Origin: Mesostigma viride
Lineage: Eukaryota > Streptophyta > Mesostigmatophyceae > Mesostigmatales > Mesostigmataceae
Length of the DNA: 60,000 nt
Reading direction: 5' to 3'
NCBI GenBank assembly: GCA_009746045.1
Contig: RPFO01000104.1
Span: 4,128,272-4,188,271, forward strand
How positions within the stretch are numbered: position 1 is the stretch's first letter; every line of letters starts with the position of its first letter. Below the pieces are notes generated by a model that worked only from the letters and a program-made list of their open reading frames with translations, was not told where the DNA came from and searched no databases. The position numbers and the translations under genes were made by a program. Below are positions 10,660 through 22,800 of this stretch, piece by piece.

Positions 10660-12823
10660 GTACTCCAGTCATCAGAGTGTTCCACTGCCACTTGTGTTCT
10701 AGGCCATGGGAGTTCGTCTGCCTTTCCATCACAAACCAGCGTGCGTGAGCATCGGTCTCTCCCTGATGTGGATGTGCATGGAGCATTGCATGTCGCTCGT
10801 GGGTGCACAAGTTGCAAGTGCGAGGCTGAGTGGGAGCCGGGCGTGTGGGCATGGTGTCTTCTGTCTCGTCCGCTACCAAGAATCGTCCATTTAAGTACCC
10901 ATGCATGAAATAATAATGGGGAAAGATATTTGTTCTTGTTCCTCAGCCAGTTCACTGCAGCGGCCGCCAGCGTGCCTAGATCCCACTTCTAAAGTCAATT
11001 ACTCGTTACCATTGATTATATATCTCGTTATCCACTACTACCGTCCCTTCATCATGAAAACGCACGTGTCGCGTCTATTTGATGTTAAGACTTAGAGTCT
11101 GACTGACGCTAGCTAGCCCATTGCTGCATTGTCACTGCATGTTGCATCATGGCATCGCTGCAGGAGACGGTGGATGAGTTTGTCGACGACGTGTGCGATA
11201 TGGTGGGGCTCGAGTTCATGCACCTGCTTGGTCTCAATCCGGACGATGATGCATGAGTGATTAACGAGGGTGATTTTCTACTGATGATTGAACTATACAA
11301 GTCAATGATGGCCCTATAGGGAGTGATCGGCGCCCTGGGTGATGGTCGACTTTGGGTGCAAAATAAGTAACTCGATGAGGGCCCCTCAAGAATGAGCTTT
11401 TTGAGGACGCGAGTTGTTCCGTTCCGAATTATTGTCATCCTGTGCAATGATCTGCACGCAGCTGCCTGGAGCGGGCTGTGAGAGCCGGACCTGCCCAAAC
11501 GAGGTTCACCCATGCAGCATTAGGGTGGTTGCAGAGCACTGTGCACACCCACCTGGTTCAACGCTGCGTGCGTCGCGGCACCGGCCGGACCGAACTCACC
11601 GGCCCTGGTTGGGTGATCTGGCGCAGCCATGCAACTAGTGCCCGGCGGGTTGCACCACCTGCATGCGGGGCCGTCTGCATGGCGCCTTGCCAACGGCGAC
11701 GATGGCGACATCCCCGCGCTCGGACACAACTGCCCTCAGCTGCTCGAGTCACGTACAGATCTCCATCAACACTGCCTTGGAAGCAGTTGTTGGATGTCGG
11801 AATGAGCGCACGCGCCGGGCCGGCAGTGGGGGTCATGCGTGTGATCAGATTCGATCAGTAAACGAGGTGATCAACTAGGGCTGTGGTGCATGCCCGCGCC
11901 GCAGGCTGCAACTGGTGGCTACATAGACACCCATCCCATTCCAATTCCAACTCCTTGAAGATTTATTCTCACATATGACACAGTCACGTTTGATACGAGC
12001 ACAGCTAGTAGATTGTTGATTAAGCAGGGGTCTGTTGGCGGGTGAACCCTGGGTATGCCCCTAAAAGCCCTCTGGCACCGGACCGGCGGAGAGGTTCCTT
12101 TATATTTTAACACTTGAGGCGCCTCTATATGAGTTCCAAGCCTAAGTAAGTAAGTACTCGATCAGTTGCGTGTCATGCACATGGGCATGCCAGGCATGGG
12201 TTCCACGGATGGGTTCCGAGCCTATCCATGTGTCCACAGGACCATGTGCGTGGGGCCCGGCCCTACTGCATCCGCTATGCTTTTTGACATTTTGCTATGT
12301 CGAAGCTTTATTGCAACCACAGCAGCTGCTAGTCTGACTGGTTTTCTCATGCGACTGCCACACTCGACGACTCAATCAAATTTCATTTCGGCATCACTTT
12401 TCAGATTGGCACCGCGCGGACTGAGAAAAAATAAGAGGGATGTAAAAAATCGAAGGTTCAAATAGTCCACACGGAGTCCAATCTGGATCTTCACTTGGTG
12501 ACTCTACTGATCTGTGTTCATCCCAATCAAGTGCCAATATTTTAAAAAATGGCACCAATATTGCGGAACTTGTGCTAGATACACGTACTGCACGAGCTAT
12601 CGATGACACAATCAGCGCAGGCCAGAAATCTGGAGAATCCGGACCATGATAGCCCGGGCAAGCCTCCGTTATAACCCACATCGTATCACATCGCGTACCC
12701 GCGCCCTATATTCCATGCATGTAACGCGAGATGTGAAATCCGCGGTACCCTGACCGGAAATTCCGTCCAATACTGTCGTGCAGCACGTACCACCAATGCA
12801 CTACCATCATGCATGCAATCACA
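10660..12823. other. Intergenic region with LINE-tail debris
   Basis: I recognise no gene. A 35-codon ORF at 11151-11258 has no known family. A (TAAG)n tract with the motif GCGTGTCATGCACATGGGCA at about 12143-12200 matches the minus-strand 3' end of the LINE family also seen at 15463 and 30077. A SINE-like fragment (ATCAGCGCAGGCCAGAAATC) is at 12603-12650. Confidence 0.5.
12603..12650 (+). repeat. SINE-like repeat fragment
   Basis: It matches the dispersed repeat from GACACAATCAGCGCAGGCCA through GGACCATGATAGC and then diverges. It includes the A-box-like part but not the B-box-like end. No target duplication is visible. Confidence 0.6.
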
Positions 12824-13021
12824 TCTGCCCATTCCCAGCATACGAAAATGGCTGACGGCGGTATGGCTGACGGCGGAGCCCAGATCTTTTGCGTCTGAGC
12901 CCCAAATTCGGTCAGACCACCTGCATTCCATGCGCCTTATTCAGACGTACACGCCAGTATAATCGGTTACTACGGCTGTAGTTAACGCAGTATTGCCAAA
13001 GTTATCACGTGACAAGCAGCT

Positions 13022-14434
13022 ATGACGACCCCAAAAGCAAAACGGGGTTTGGAAAAGGAGCTTACCGGCTCCCAGCCCAACCCTATCGCCATCGTTCCTG
13101 CCCAGCCGACTGGGCTTGCCAACCCACCGCCAGCAGCCCCATCGCCCAGCGCCTCGCCTGAGCCCAAGAAACCCTGCCACGATCGAAAATGGAGCGAGTT
13201 CCTCCCCGGCGACCGACGATTCTCCTTCACCCGGTGGCAAGAATTGTCGCCGCAGGCATGCATCGAGGTTCTCCAGTTCCTCGAACAGGAGCGGAAGCTC
13301 TTCGTGCCCAAGGAGGGGGCGGCTATCGACTACAATGGAGACATGTCCTGGCTCTATGCTTTGGACGAAGTAGAACAACGCCTGATTATCCTGACCAGCC
13401 TGAATTCCAGATCCGCCTCGGCGACATCACCAGCCCCCGCACAGCCGGCAGCCCCATCGGCTTCCTCCCTCGGCAAGGATGACATCCGCGCAGTGCTGGA
13501 GGAGCACGTGACCTGGCCGCAGCCTGGCCGAGCAGCTGACATCGCTGAACACCACGCTCAACAAGGTCGAGGCCCGGGTCTCCAACGTGGAAACCAAGGT
13601 CGTCCACAAGCTACAACCCCAGTTCACGGCGCTACACACCACGGCGCAGGCTTCGGAAACGCATGCTGCACTTGTCTCTCGCCTTAACCAGGTGTGGCAT
13701 GCCTTTGGCATGAAGGAGACTGGGGGTCTCTGCCCTTTCTCCTGTAGTGCACACACAGGGATTAAAAGCACTTCGGTGCTCCGTGACTCCCCAACGGGAG
13801 CACGAGTTTAATTAATTAATTAATTAACCAGGTGGAGGGCAAGTGTGGCGTGCTCCTGAAGAAGCTTGAGGCCATCACCGCCCACACCGAGGCCCTGGCC
13901 ACACAGGTCCCCAAGATAGCGGAGCAGACGGCCACCATTGCATCCCAGCCACCCCGGCAGGATGCTGGCGACCTCCCGCCGCTCTCCTACGCGGACCTGC
14001 TGCGGTCAGCGACCGCCTCCACCACCGACGCCATCGCCACAAAGCTCCAGGAGCTGGAGGACCACCGCCAGGCCCAGCAACGGGAGGTCACCGACCGCGC
14101 TCGCCGCGAGTGCCGAGTGGTGCTACGTCGCTTCCCCCAGAAGCCAGGTGAGACGTCAACCTCTCTTGCCGACGAGCTCAAGAACCAGCTTCTTACCCTC
14201 ATGGGCCTGGTAGGTGAGGTAGAACTGCGTGGGTGCCACCGCCTTCCCCACGCACGGGACAAGGCGGCTCCCCCACCAGTCCTGCTCACCTTCCCCTCCC
14301 CTGAGGATAAGCAGCGGTTCCTCTCTCGTCGCAAGAGGTTGCACGACCTCACCTGGACGCTGGATGACGACCTGACCCCCGCTCAGCAACAGCAGCGACG
14401 CGACCTGTGGCCGGAATACCTCGATCCGCCATAA
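13022..14434 (+). pseudogene. L1-type ORF1 protein (RNA-binding), broken by a frameshift and an insertion
   Basis: The N-terminal part (MTTPKAKRGLEKELTGSQPN..) has Pro-rich linkers. It is followed by a coiled-coil stretch (SLNTTLNKVEARVSNVETKV), a second coiled coil (QELEDHRQAQQREVTDRA), then the RRM-like core (CRVVLRRFPQKPGETSTSLA..VLLTFPSPEDKQRFLSRR) and the C-terminal domain signature DDDLTPAQQQQRRDLWPEYL. That order is the Transposase_22/L1 ORF1p layout; such proteins coat element RNA as trimers. The frame shifts near 13508, and a 129-bp retroinsertion splits the coiled coil at 13695. Without these the frame runs to the stop just before the 3' UTR. Confidence 0.85.
13695..13823 (+). mobile_element. 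Very short 5'-truncated family A retroinsertion (129 bp) with TSD
   Basis: The 11-bp sequence TTAACCAGGTG occurs on both sides (13684-13694 and 13824-13834). The related copy at about 42166 has the uninterrupted empty site. The insert consists of the last ~105 bp of the family A 3' UTR (TGGCATGCCTTTGGCATGAA..), the terminal hairpin (13783-13803) and (TTAA)n. Whether it is a truncated LINE copy or a true SINE sharing the LINE tail cannot be decided here. Confidence 0.9.
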
Positions 14435-14890
14435 GCAGGACCCCCAGAAGCCCAAGGTGTACTGGAGGGGCGGGGACCTGATGATCAACCACAAGATGTG
14501 GACGCCCCCAGCGGGCTAGAACAGCAATAGCCCTAGCTTGTAACCATTGGAGTCACTGCCGCTAAGGCAGCCATGCCTAGAATGTTTGCCTAGCTGTGCC
14601 AACATACCTAGTCACGTGCCACCAATGCACGGTACACAACCAGCCATAGCCTTAGCCTAGTACAGCCATGCTACGCCCTGGCTATGTTCAGATTACTTGC
14701 CCACGCTATACTTGTTATGCTACGCTTACATGGGTCTTATTGCACCCACAGTTTGCCGGATCGTTAGCGTGTCCGTTTAGCTAGCGCGCCCGAATGCAGC
14801 TGTGGCATGCCTTTGGCATGAAGGAGACTGGGGGTCTCTGCCCTTTCTCCTGTAGTGCACACACAGGGATTACAAGCACTTCGGTGCTCC

Positions 14891-14946
14891 GTGACTCCCC
14901 AACGGGATCGAGCATGTGTTTAATTAATTAATTAATTAATTAATTA
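14891..14946 (+). other. Family A 3' hairpin and (TTAA)n tail
   Basis: The stem-loop is GTGACTCCC-CAAC-GGGA.. followed by (TTAA)n. In this copy the right arm has a 2-base insertion; the copies at 13783-13803 and 43226-43246 keep GTGA-CTCCC-CAAC-GGGAG-CAC intact. The hairpin sits immediately before the tail, where the reverse transcriptase is expected to engage the RNA. Confidence 0.75.
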
Positions 14947-15243
14947 ATGCAATCACAGATCAGGCATACCTCGCATTTAATTTCAACATGCCTCTTTACA
15001 ACTCCGAATTCGATTCAGTACGTACGTTCGAAGCCATCGGCCCGTTGCTAGCCAGGGTAGAAGTCCGCAGGTGGAGGTTATTGGCCCTGAGGATAGCCGC
15101 TACACTACCGCCTCGTCTGCCATTACAGTAGAGGACAGCTTGGATGAGGATTACATCCCCATCTAGTGCTTAATGGTTGGGGAATGATGCAGACGATATT
15201 TGTTTAAACTATTGTGTAATTATTTTTTCTAATGAGATTAGCT

Positions 15244-15290
15244 AGTATCAAGGAGACAACCAGCGCAGGCCAGAAATCGGGAGAATCCGG
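15244..15290 (+). repeat. SINE-like repeat, 5' fragment
   Basis: ATCAAGGAGACAACCAGCGC, then AGGCCAGAAATCGGGAGAAT and CCGG, identical to the head of the copies at 37108 and 40255(-). It stops at CCGG before the A-box-like part. Confidence 0.7.
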
Positions 15291-15462
15291 TACTTACTTG
15301 CTTCGAAGCCATTTTTTTCACCGGCTCTCCCAGTAAGCAGTTTAATTGAACCTGTGGCCTGCCTTTCAAGGCACAAGAGAGGGTAGGGGTCCCATGCCCC
15401 CTTCGAGCTTGCTGTGCATCGAGCAGGAATGAAATATTCCTACTCAAAAGGTGGTACCCCGT

Positions 15463-15568
15463 AAGTAAGTAAGTACTTGCGTGTCATGCGCATGGGGATG
15501 CCACGGAGTACCATGCTAATCTTACTTTAAAAATAATTACACGAAAGTTACAAATATTGTCTGCATCA
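15463..15568 (-). mobile_element. Short LINE 3'-end insertion with (CTTA)n tail and 11-bp TSD
   Basis: TGGTACCCCGT is present at 15452-15462 and again at 15569-15579. The 106-bp insert, read on the minus strand, ends GGCATCCCCATGCGCATGAC then ACGCAAGTACTTACTTACTT. The same 3' end closes the larger minus-strand LINE fragment at 30077-30481. This is a 5'-truncated copy of that family. Confidence 0.85.
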
Positions 15569-16690
15569 TGGTACCCCGTTACTCTCTCAACAGAGGCGCG
15601 CGAATAAATGAATGAATATAGCAAAGTCGACATTAGGGCGCCGGTATGCATCTGCACGCTATGTGTGCCGGCACACACTTGGGAAGCAGGCTGGCTGGCC
15701 ACATTTATCAAAATTACATGTGCAAGCATAGTTGTCTCACTCAATGTTACAAGTGCCATGCCTATGCCTGATCCACGACCAGGGGCCCGCCTACCACCGG
15801 CCCGTAGGGAAAAACAAATGAAGAAGAAGAAGAAGAAAGCTAGCCATTGAGGCCTCCTGACTACTTAGGTGCATGCAGAAAATCCTGAGCATGAGCCATC
15901 CGTCCGACTACTTGGAGGTGCTGAATGATGCGATCCTGCACTAGTGGCCCAGCTGCAGATGGCCCAGCAATTCGCATGCTTAAGATACTAACCAAAATAC
16001 ACCAGCTATGTACAACCCCAGATATTTGACAGTGCATGCACAGCTACCGGGCTACGCCGGCGATCGATCAACACAAGCGGCCTGAACTCATGACTGCCGT
16101 GGCAGCTCCCTGGCATAAATCAAGCAGCCAAGAGCATCAGTGCTCTACGCACAAAACCAGCCAGCCTGGGTCGCCATTTGCCCCAGGGAGCTCGATCCTG
16201 CCAAAACATCACCCACAAAGTGCCTTGGCATGTCAGCTATATTTTTCGCCAGTGCTGACATCAACAAAGGCAACCACCAGACAGGGGTGGAGATTCCGCG
16301 CGGTCGATTAATGCCTTCCATCCACCACATACACCTTTTTCCTCCCTCCCCAGGCCCGTCTCGATTCCGTTCCTTGTCCCTTCTTCGATACCACCTGATC
16401 CCTTGCCCTTAGCGATCAACAACACTCACTTGCATGTGAACCTCCAGCGGCCTCCTCAACTTCTTCCTCGATGACTCATCCCTTGCTGCTCTGATCTGAG
16501 CCCCTACGCTTCTCGCATCCGCCCTCATTCCTCAAATCAGCCGTCACTTGCTCCTCAAATCAGCCCTCAGTCAATCGAGGTGACTCGTGCTTCACATTTG
16601 TTCCTGATCAGCCTCAGTCATTTCCTCAAACCAGCCTCAAACTCACGTGTCCCTCAGGTCAGCCTTCCTTTGTTCCCTAAAGGCACCAAT

Positions 16691-16740
16691 CACTCGTTCC
16701 TCGTGTTCAGCAGCCTCTTCTCCAGCTCTGCCTGCCAGGT
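16691..16740 (-). other. Duplicated, decayed copy of the transaldolase last-exon end
   Basis: Read on the minus strand it gives AELEKRLLNTRNE-stop, against [13 protein letters not shown]-stop at the true end 130 bases upstream. It lies past the stop codon, in or just after the 3' UTR. Further, more degenerate copies of the TTCCTC..CAGC pattern continue to about 16430. Confidence 0.75.
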
Positions 16741-16822
16741 GCTTCACGTACTGGTGGCTTGTTCAGACCACATCACCTATACATCGTGCCGCTGCCATCC
16801 CCTGTCAGACTAACTATTCAAT

Positions 16823-19800
16823 TCACTTGTTCCTCATGTTCAGAAGCAGCTTCTCCAGCTCTGCTTGGTCTGCGGCAAACTTTGCAATGCCGGACTTTAG
16901 CAGGTCGACTGCCATCGCGTCCTCGTTGTGCCGAGAATAGAACGACTCCATCGTCAGCCGCTCCTTCTTGTCGCGGGAGCGCGCCGTGTCCGGCCGCAGC
17001 ATGCGGTAGACCGGGTCGGTCGACGTCTGCTCCGTCCCGCAAGCATGTGCAGGCAACGATGCACAGGCAACGATGCACGGGCAATGATGCATGGGAAATG
17101 ATGCACAGGCAACGATGCACGGGCAATCATGCACAGGCAATGATCCCACGTGCATCGCGTTGAGCAAGGAGAGTCACAAAGGACCGTGGCAGCGCTCCAA
17201 GGGTTGAGAACGTGCCAGCATTATTGCTTGGTGGATAACAGGCGTGAACGAGCGAACATGTGCACAGGCATACTGGGACACACACAAGGCTGCCTAAAGT
17301 GTGCAACAAGTACTACCTGAATGGATTGCAAACGCAGTACTTCCATCCTAGTATGCTGACAAGCCTTATATCTCCTAGCTGGTGGAACAAGCAAAGTACC
17401 ATCCATAGCGATACGGCCTGAAATCAAGTGCCTTGCTAGTGGCGGCCTAGTAAACTCTATCGGAAAGCACGATATGGCATCACCAGGTATGGCAGCAGCG
17501 TGACAAAAACATCGAACAGAAGTGTTGGAAGGCAACGGCCAGCTACTAAATAAGATACTTGATATGTGGCGCACAGCTTAAATCAGGAATTTAGGGCACA
17601 GCTTGAGCTCCAGTGACGAATAAAAACATGGGAATCTTAGGAATCACTTTGCACAAGAAGATCCTGTAATAATGGCACGCGTCACCTCGATCTATGGAAG
17701 CAACTAGTTCCTTCGAAACGTTGAAGGCAACCCAAGGAATGGCCTACAAACGGGAGCTTCATATGGCGACATGATATCACTACACAGGGCAGTGCTATGT
17801 AATGACATGTTCTATATAATGCGATACGTGCTATGTAGTGACATGTGCTATATAGTGCGATGTGTGTTGTGTAGTGACATGGGCTATATAATGCGATGCG
17901 TGCTATGTAGTGGCATGGGCTATATAATGCGACGTGATGTGCTCTATAATGCGTATAGTCATAAGGGCCATATGTGATATTGCTGGGTAGTGATATGGGC
18001 AGTAGCATCCTCCTTCAACCAGTCCAGAGAAAGTCGCGATGAGCTGCTCCAGCAACGTGGGCAAGTGCAAGCGCTTACTTTTGAAGCCTACACAAAGCGA
18101 GCAATATCACGATCGATATACATGGCACACAAAGTCACCTTCAGGTGACGGTCCCGGCGCGAATTTTTTGGCGCCGAAAAATTTCGGGGTACCCGTCCGT
18201 ACCGTGAAAAAGTGGTGCACGGTGCGCGCACCCCTACCGGAGCTGGCCATGGCGACGTGCTTTCAGGCAGAGTAGAAAAAGATAGCTCGCGGAATGCAGA
18301 GAAACTGAGCGAATCTTAACCCCTAAATGGTCTTGCGGCCGATTTTCCGCCAAAAATCGAGTTCCAGCCGATGCATCGGCCCCTTCTCGGGCGACCAAAT
18401 GCCGCGAAAACTATTGAGAATTAGGAAACGTTTAGCTGAGAAGATCGAAAGTTTATAAAATACTCTAAAGCATGGTATATGGGTTTGCATACTTCTGACA
18501 AAGTTATAGAGGTGTTCTGGCCGGTCAAAGTACAAGGGGTCAGGGTACTTTTTCACGTACAACGTGCATTCCGGAAAACGACGACCTGGCCATGGCGGCT
18601 TGCGCCCACGCATGGCATTTACGTTTTCGTTCGAATTTTCTGACCAAACTTAGGATATTGATTTTATACGTCCTAAAGATCACACAGGCCAATTTTTGGA
18701 CCGCGGGAATGCCCTTTGATAGGTGTCGGCAGCGTTCTTGCTGGAAAAAACTGCGATCAGGCCGGACGATAGAAACGTTGACAGCAATACCTTTCCGGCG
18801 TATTTTAAAGGATATATCGGTTTCTTTATACTTTTTATGATACATAGTAGTCGTAAACGTGCAAGGGTGGCCAGAAATCGCCGAATCCAGCGACCATGCT
18901 GCACAACTTTGGTGTGCCGAAATGCGCCATTTTGCGGCCACCGCCTGGGCCAAGGTAACGCCATCCATGCCTGGTAAAGCTTAAGCATCGTTTTCCTATC
19001 GATGTTTGACGTTTATATATACGTTCTAGCTTGTGTAGCACATTCTTTTTGCATTATTCATGCTCTTTCTTGACCCTGGCCTGGCCCCTTTCTAAAACAC
19101 CCTTCTTAGATGCTTCCCTCAGTCAGTTGACCTGCCACAGGGTGATGGTGATAAGTTTTAGAGGCTGTATGGGTTTGAATACCTCCATATATGTTTGTTA
19201 TACATTTCCCATACACATATTGCATGAGTGTGAGGCAGTTGGCTGGTCGCTGTGGCATCATCAAGCACGTAACTGGTGAGTAAAAGCTTCCCATTGACAG
19301 CATGTGCCACCAGGTGTGCTGGCCATCACCTGGCAAGCTATAGCAGCTTAGGCCTAGTTTATCCTTGCTAGGGCAGGCTGAAATAGGCTCAACATCACTA
19401 GTTTGTTGGTGGCTGCCTCCTAGAATGCATGCCTTGCGTAAGGTATCCGTACCACATTACCTACGTGCATGGACAAGGTAGCACCTGCACATAGGTGCCA
19501 TGTAAGGGCAGTGTGATGATGCAGTTATGTTTCCCCATCATTGTGGAAGGGAAATGTATTGTTTGGCATGGTTGGTGGCCATATTAGTAGGTAGTATGCC
19601 CACCCCTACCCCCTTGGTTGCTTTTTACCAACGGTACCCCTATGGGCTGTACTGGGTGTAACTGCTGGTATACCCACCCAAATGATGGCCCCAATGGCTC
19701 AAACTGTTCAGCAACTAATTGTTTATCATCCCTGAAGTGGTAGGTGCCTAGGTCTTATAACATAATTCAAAATGCACATTCTACCAAAAATGAAAACGCG

Positions 19801-22800
19801 CGTCTTGACCCCCCTGACTTTAACGGCAGTTATACATGGCCTACCCTGCATATATGTGAGGTTGTGATATACCAACCCGAAGGGCAACTCATGGACATGC
19901 TTGGCCCCCAAGGACAGCCATTGGATATGGGTAGGTTGGATGGCATCTGGTTTGCAAAATTGTGAAGATCCAGCCGATTTATCGGCAGGATCTCAGACCA
20001 TTTAGGGGTTAAAGACGACAAGTTTATGATATTACTTCGTAGCGGAGTTCCCGTTTTTTGCTGTGTCGATGATCTTATTGATGACCATCGCCACGGGGGT
20101 CTGAATCTGAAGTTTTCGTCGAGAGGAATAAATTAGAATGCACGCTGGCGGTGGTGATTGTCAGGTTTTATGGGCTTTACCTAGCGTCAAGGATGCGTTT
20201 ACATTGTTATTGGTAAAGCTTTAAAAAAATTGCTGGGTTTCGGCAAGATTTCCTTCATGATCGGTAAGACACTCTCCAGGCTCGCGGGATGCGCGTCTTA
20301 TTATTCCATGGAAGGTTGTTCTTTCCGGCGCCGCTGGGCGAAGGACAACGCCGGTAATGGTACGATCGTGCGCTCAGCGTCACCCTATGGATGCTTTGCT
20401 TCCTTTATGGGTTATCAACGCAAGTTTTCGGCTTCTTTCCGTGCAGTTAGCGCCAGGTAGAATGCCATTCCGTGCTGCGCATCGCCAGATTTCTGGCACC
20501 TTTTAGTGTTTTGTATGTACGTTGCATGGCTGGGACGTGTCAAAGCGTGAGCCGTGGCATGCCGTCAAGTTGTCAGGGATTTGCTGAGTGCTTTCTTGGA
20601 AGGAGATTGCTAACAGCACTCAGTTTTGTGTGAATATTGACGCAGCCTTTCTTAGCAGAGGCTTCATTGTGGTTAGAGGCTCACAAGCTTGAGGTTGTTT
20701 CTTGGCAAACAATTGCGCTGGAAAGAAAGGTGGCAGTGGTTGTTCTGAGGGGCATACTGCATGGGTGGAACTGCACGTAGGTAGGGGTTATCGTCGTCTT
20801 GTTGGCCTTTCTCCCACTAAAATGGGAGAGCCCTAATTCATATGCTAGCAAGGCAAGGTAACCATGGTAAGAAGCCTTGGCAAGCAGCATGTATGATACT
20901 TATGCTTTCTCTGTGGACTGTCTGTTGTTACCCTTGGTTGGGCAATTAGTGGATATGGCTTTCCAGGGTGTGTTTGAATTCGGACAGCTTGGTTTTGGGA
21001 TGATGCCCACACCATAAACCTGGAATATGCTGTAGAAGTGTTGGCTAGGCATGTAGAGCTACCTGCCTCATTGTTGTGCACACACGCAACACGTTGCCCG
21101 TGTCGAGGTAAGGCAAGGGCACATGACGTGCCCAGCCACCTCCTTGTACATTGTGGTCAAATTGGGCATGGTCAGGAGCCTTTTGGATGGCATAGGAAGT
21201 GTTAGTGTGCCTTAATACTCACTATTGCCTTCCTTAGCGTCTGCACAGGTGGCAAACTGCCAAACGCTATAACTTCTACATTTGTACTCAGAATGAGCTC
21301 AGATTTTGTGGCATTAATTGTCGATATGTGTAGTATTTGTGTATATCTCCCCAGGCTCTAAATATGTGTTTTTGATTTGATTTATTTTTTTCAGCCTAAA
21401 AAAGTACGGTTTTTAGGGGAAAATTAATAACTTCAATAATACTCATCATTCCGGGGCTCCAATTAGGTAGGCAACCTCACCATATACGATTTTATATGGG
21501 AATATATTGAAACATGAGTAATTGTGCCCCCATTGTCCTAGGGGATATGCCCCTAGAGTAGCGTCTTTTGTCCGTTTTTGCGTAATACCGGTCACTAAAA
21601 GGGGTATATACCCCCCATCAGTGGGTGGGATGGACCCCCACACATCCCATTTACATGGCAAAATCATAGTTTGGGTGCCCCAAGGCCAGCTTTGCATGTT
21701 ATTCCATATTATGGTTTTGGGGGGTCTGGCATAGGACCCTCACCTTCAACTCCTCCAGCAGCGCGGGAGAGATGGTGATGTTGTCGCAACCCGCGAGCGC
21801 CAGGATCTCCCCCTTGTTGCGGAAGGATGCCGCCATCACCACCGTGTCGTACTTGTTCTGCTTGTAATAGTTGTACGCGCGGCGCACCGAGAGCACGCCC
21901 TGCGGGTCCAGAGGAGTGGGGGGGGGAGGGAAGGGAAAGAGAAAGGAGCGTTACTGGAGGAGCCGCACCGCTATTATTCTGGCGTAGTATAACACCAGGG
22001 TTACATCGCATCGGGGCGGGGGCCCTGGCATGTCATATGCATGCACATGTCGGGGTGCTGCTATGTCGGTGTTGCGATGTCGGTGTGTTGCAAGCTGGGC
22101 CACAGGAATCAAGGGTAAGCCTCAGCAGCCGCGCCAGTGGGGGGAGGAAAAAAAAAACATTCCCGACATTCACATTTTGCAGCAGTCAGCACCATGGTAA
22201 GCACATATAACTCACGATCCACAAAGCGACAACGACGGCATAACTACAACTGCAGTGACTTGCCGGGTCCTGCTCAGCTGCGTAGTCACGCCCTTGTTTT
22301 CAGAGCGGCAATGACAGATTTTTGTCATCCGTGATAGCATGCACCAACAAGCCGTGTGCCAATTACCGGGTCCTCCTCAGCCGAGTACTCGCGCCCTTCC
22401 TTCTTCTTGTACCTGTCACGATACACCAAGCGTCGGCATCCAAGGCCACAACAGCCACACAAGTGCCATGATGAGACAACGGCAGATGAGCAAGTCGCTC
22501 CCTTCCTTACTCTTGTGCTTGCGTGACGACAACGGCACTTTTGGCATAGACAACCCGATGTCAAAAAGGTGTGCAGCACGTGCAAACCGGGGTCCATGTA
22601 CGGCATGCATGCACCGCGCAGTCAATGCGCCGCACTCTGTGTGTAAAAATTCATCAACGCATGCACCGCCACAACTGCCACGCATAAGCATTGAGACGAG
22701 ATGGAAGCGGAGCAAGCAAGGAGGCCAGCCACAAAGCAAGCATGCATGGGGGATGGGATGACCGGGTAAAACACCAAAGAGCATGATAACAAGCGCTTTT

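Larger units (their letters stand above)
12824..14946 (+). mobile_element. ORF1-only non-LTR retroelement, family A copy 1, full length with TSD
   Basis: It is bounded by an exact 11-bp target duplication, ATGCAATCACA, at 12813-12823 and 14947-14957. The order is: about 200-bp 5' leader, L1-type ORF1 (13022-14434), 3' UTR, 3' hairpin, then a (TTAA)n tail. There is no endonuclease or reverse-transcriptase sequence between ORF1 and the tail, and the second copy at 42100-43269 passes directly from ORF1 into the same 3' UTR. It is therefore a stable ORF1-only form rather than a random deletion. The closest known analogue is HAL1 of mammals, mobilised by L1 proteins in trans; the comparison is inference. 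A 129-bp insertion interrupts ORF1 at 13695. Confidence 0.88.
14958..16822. other. Intergenic region downstream of transaldolase
   Basis: No gene is supported. It holds a SINE-like fragment (15244-15290), a short minus-strand LINE-tail insertion (15463-15568), and on the right (16430-16800) degenerate tandem copies of the transaldolase last-exon end (TTGTTCCTCA..CAGCCTC pattern). Confidence 0.55.

Noticed and set aside
11109-11870. Overlapping ORFs on both strands
   Set aside because: Short frames with no domain or splice support. The region may be decayed repeat, but nothing recognisable remains.
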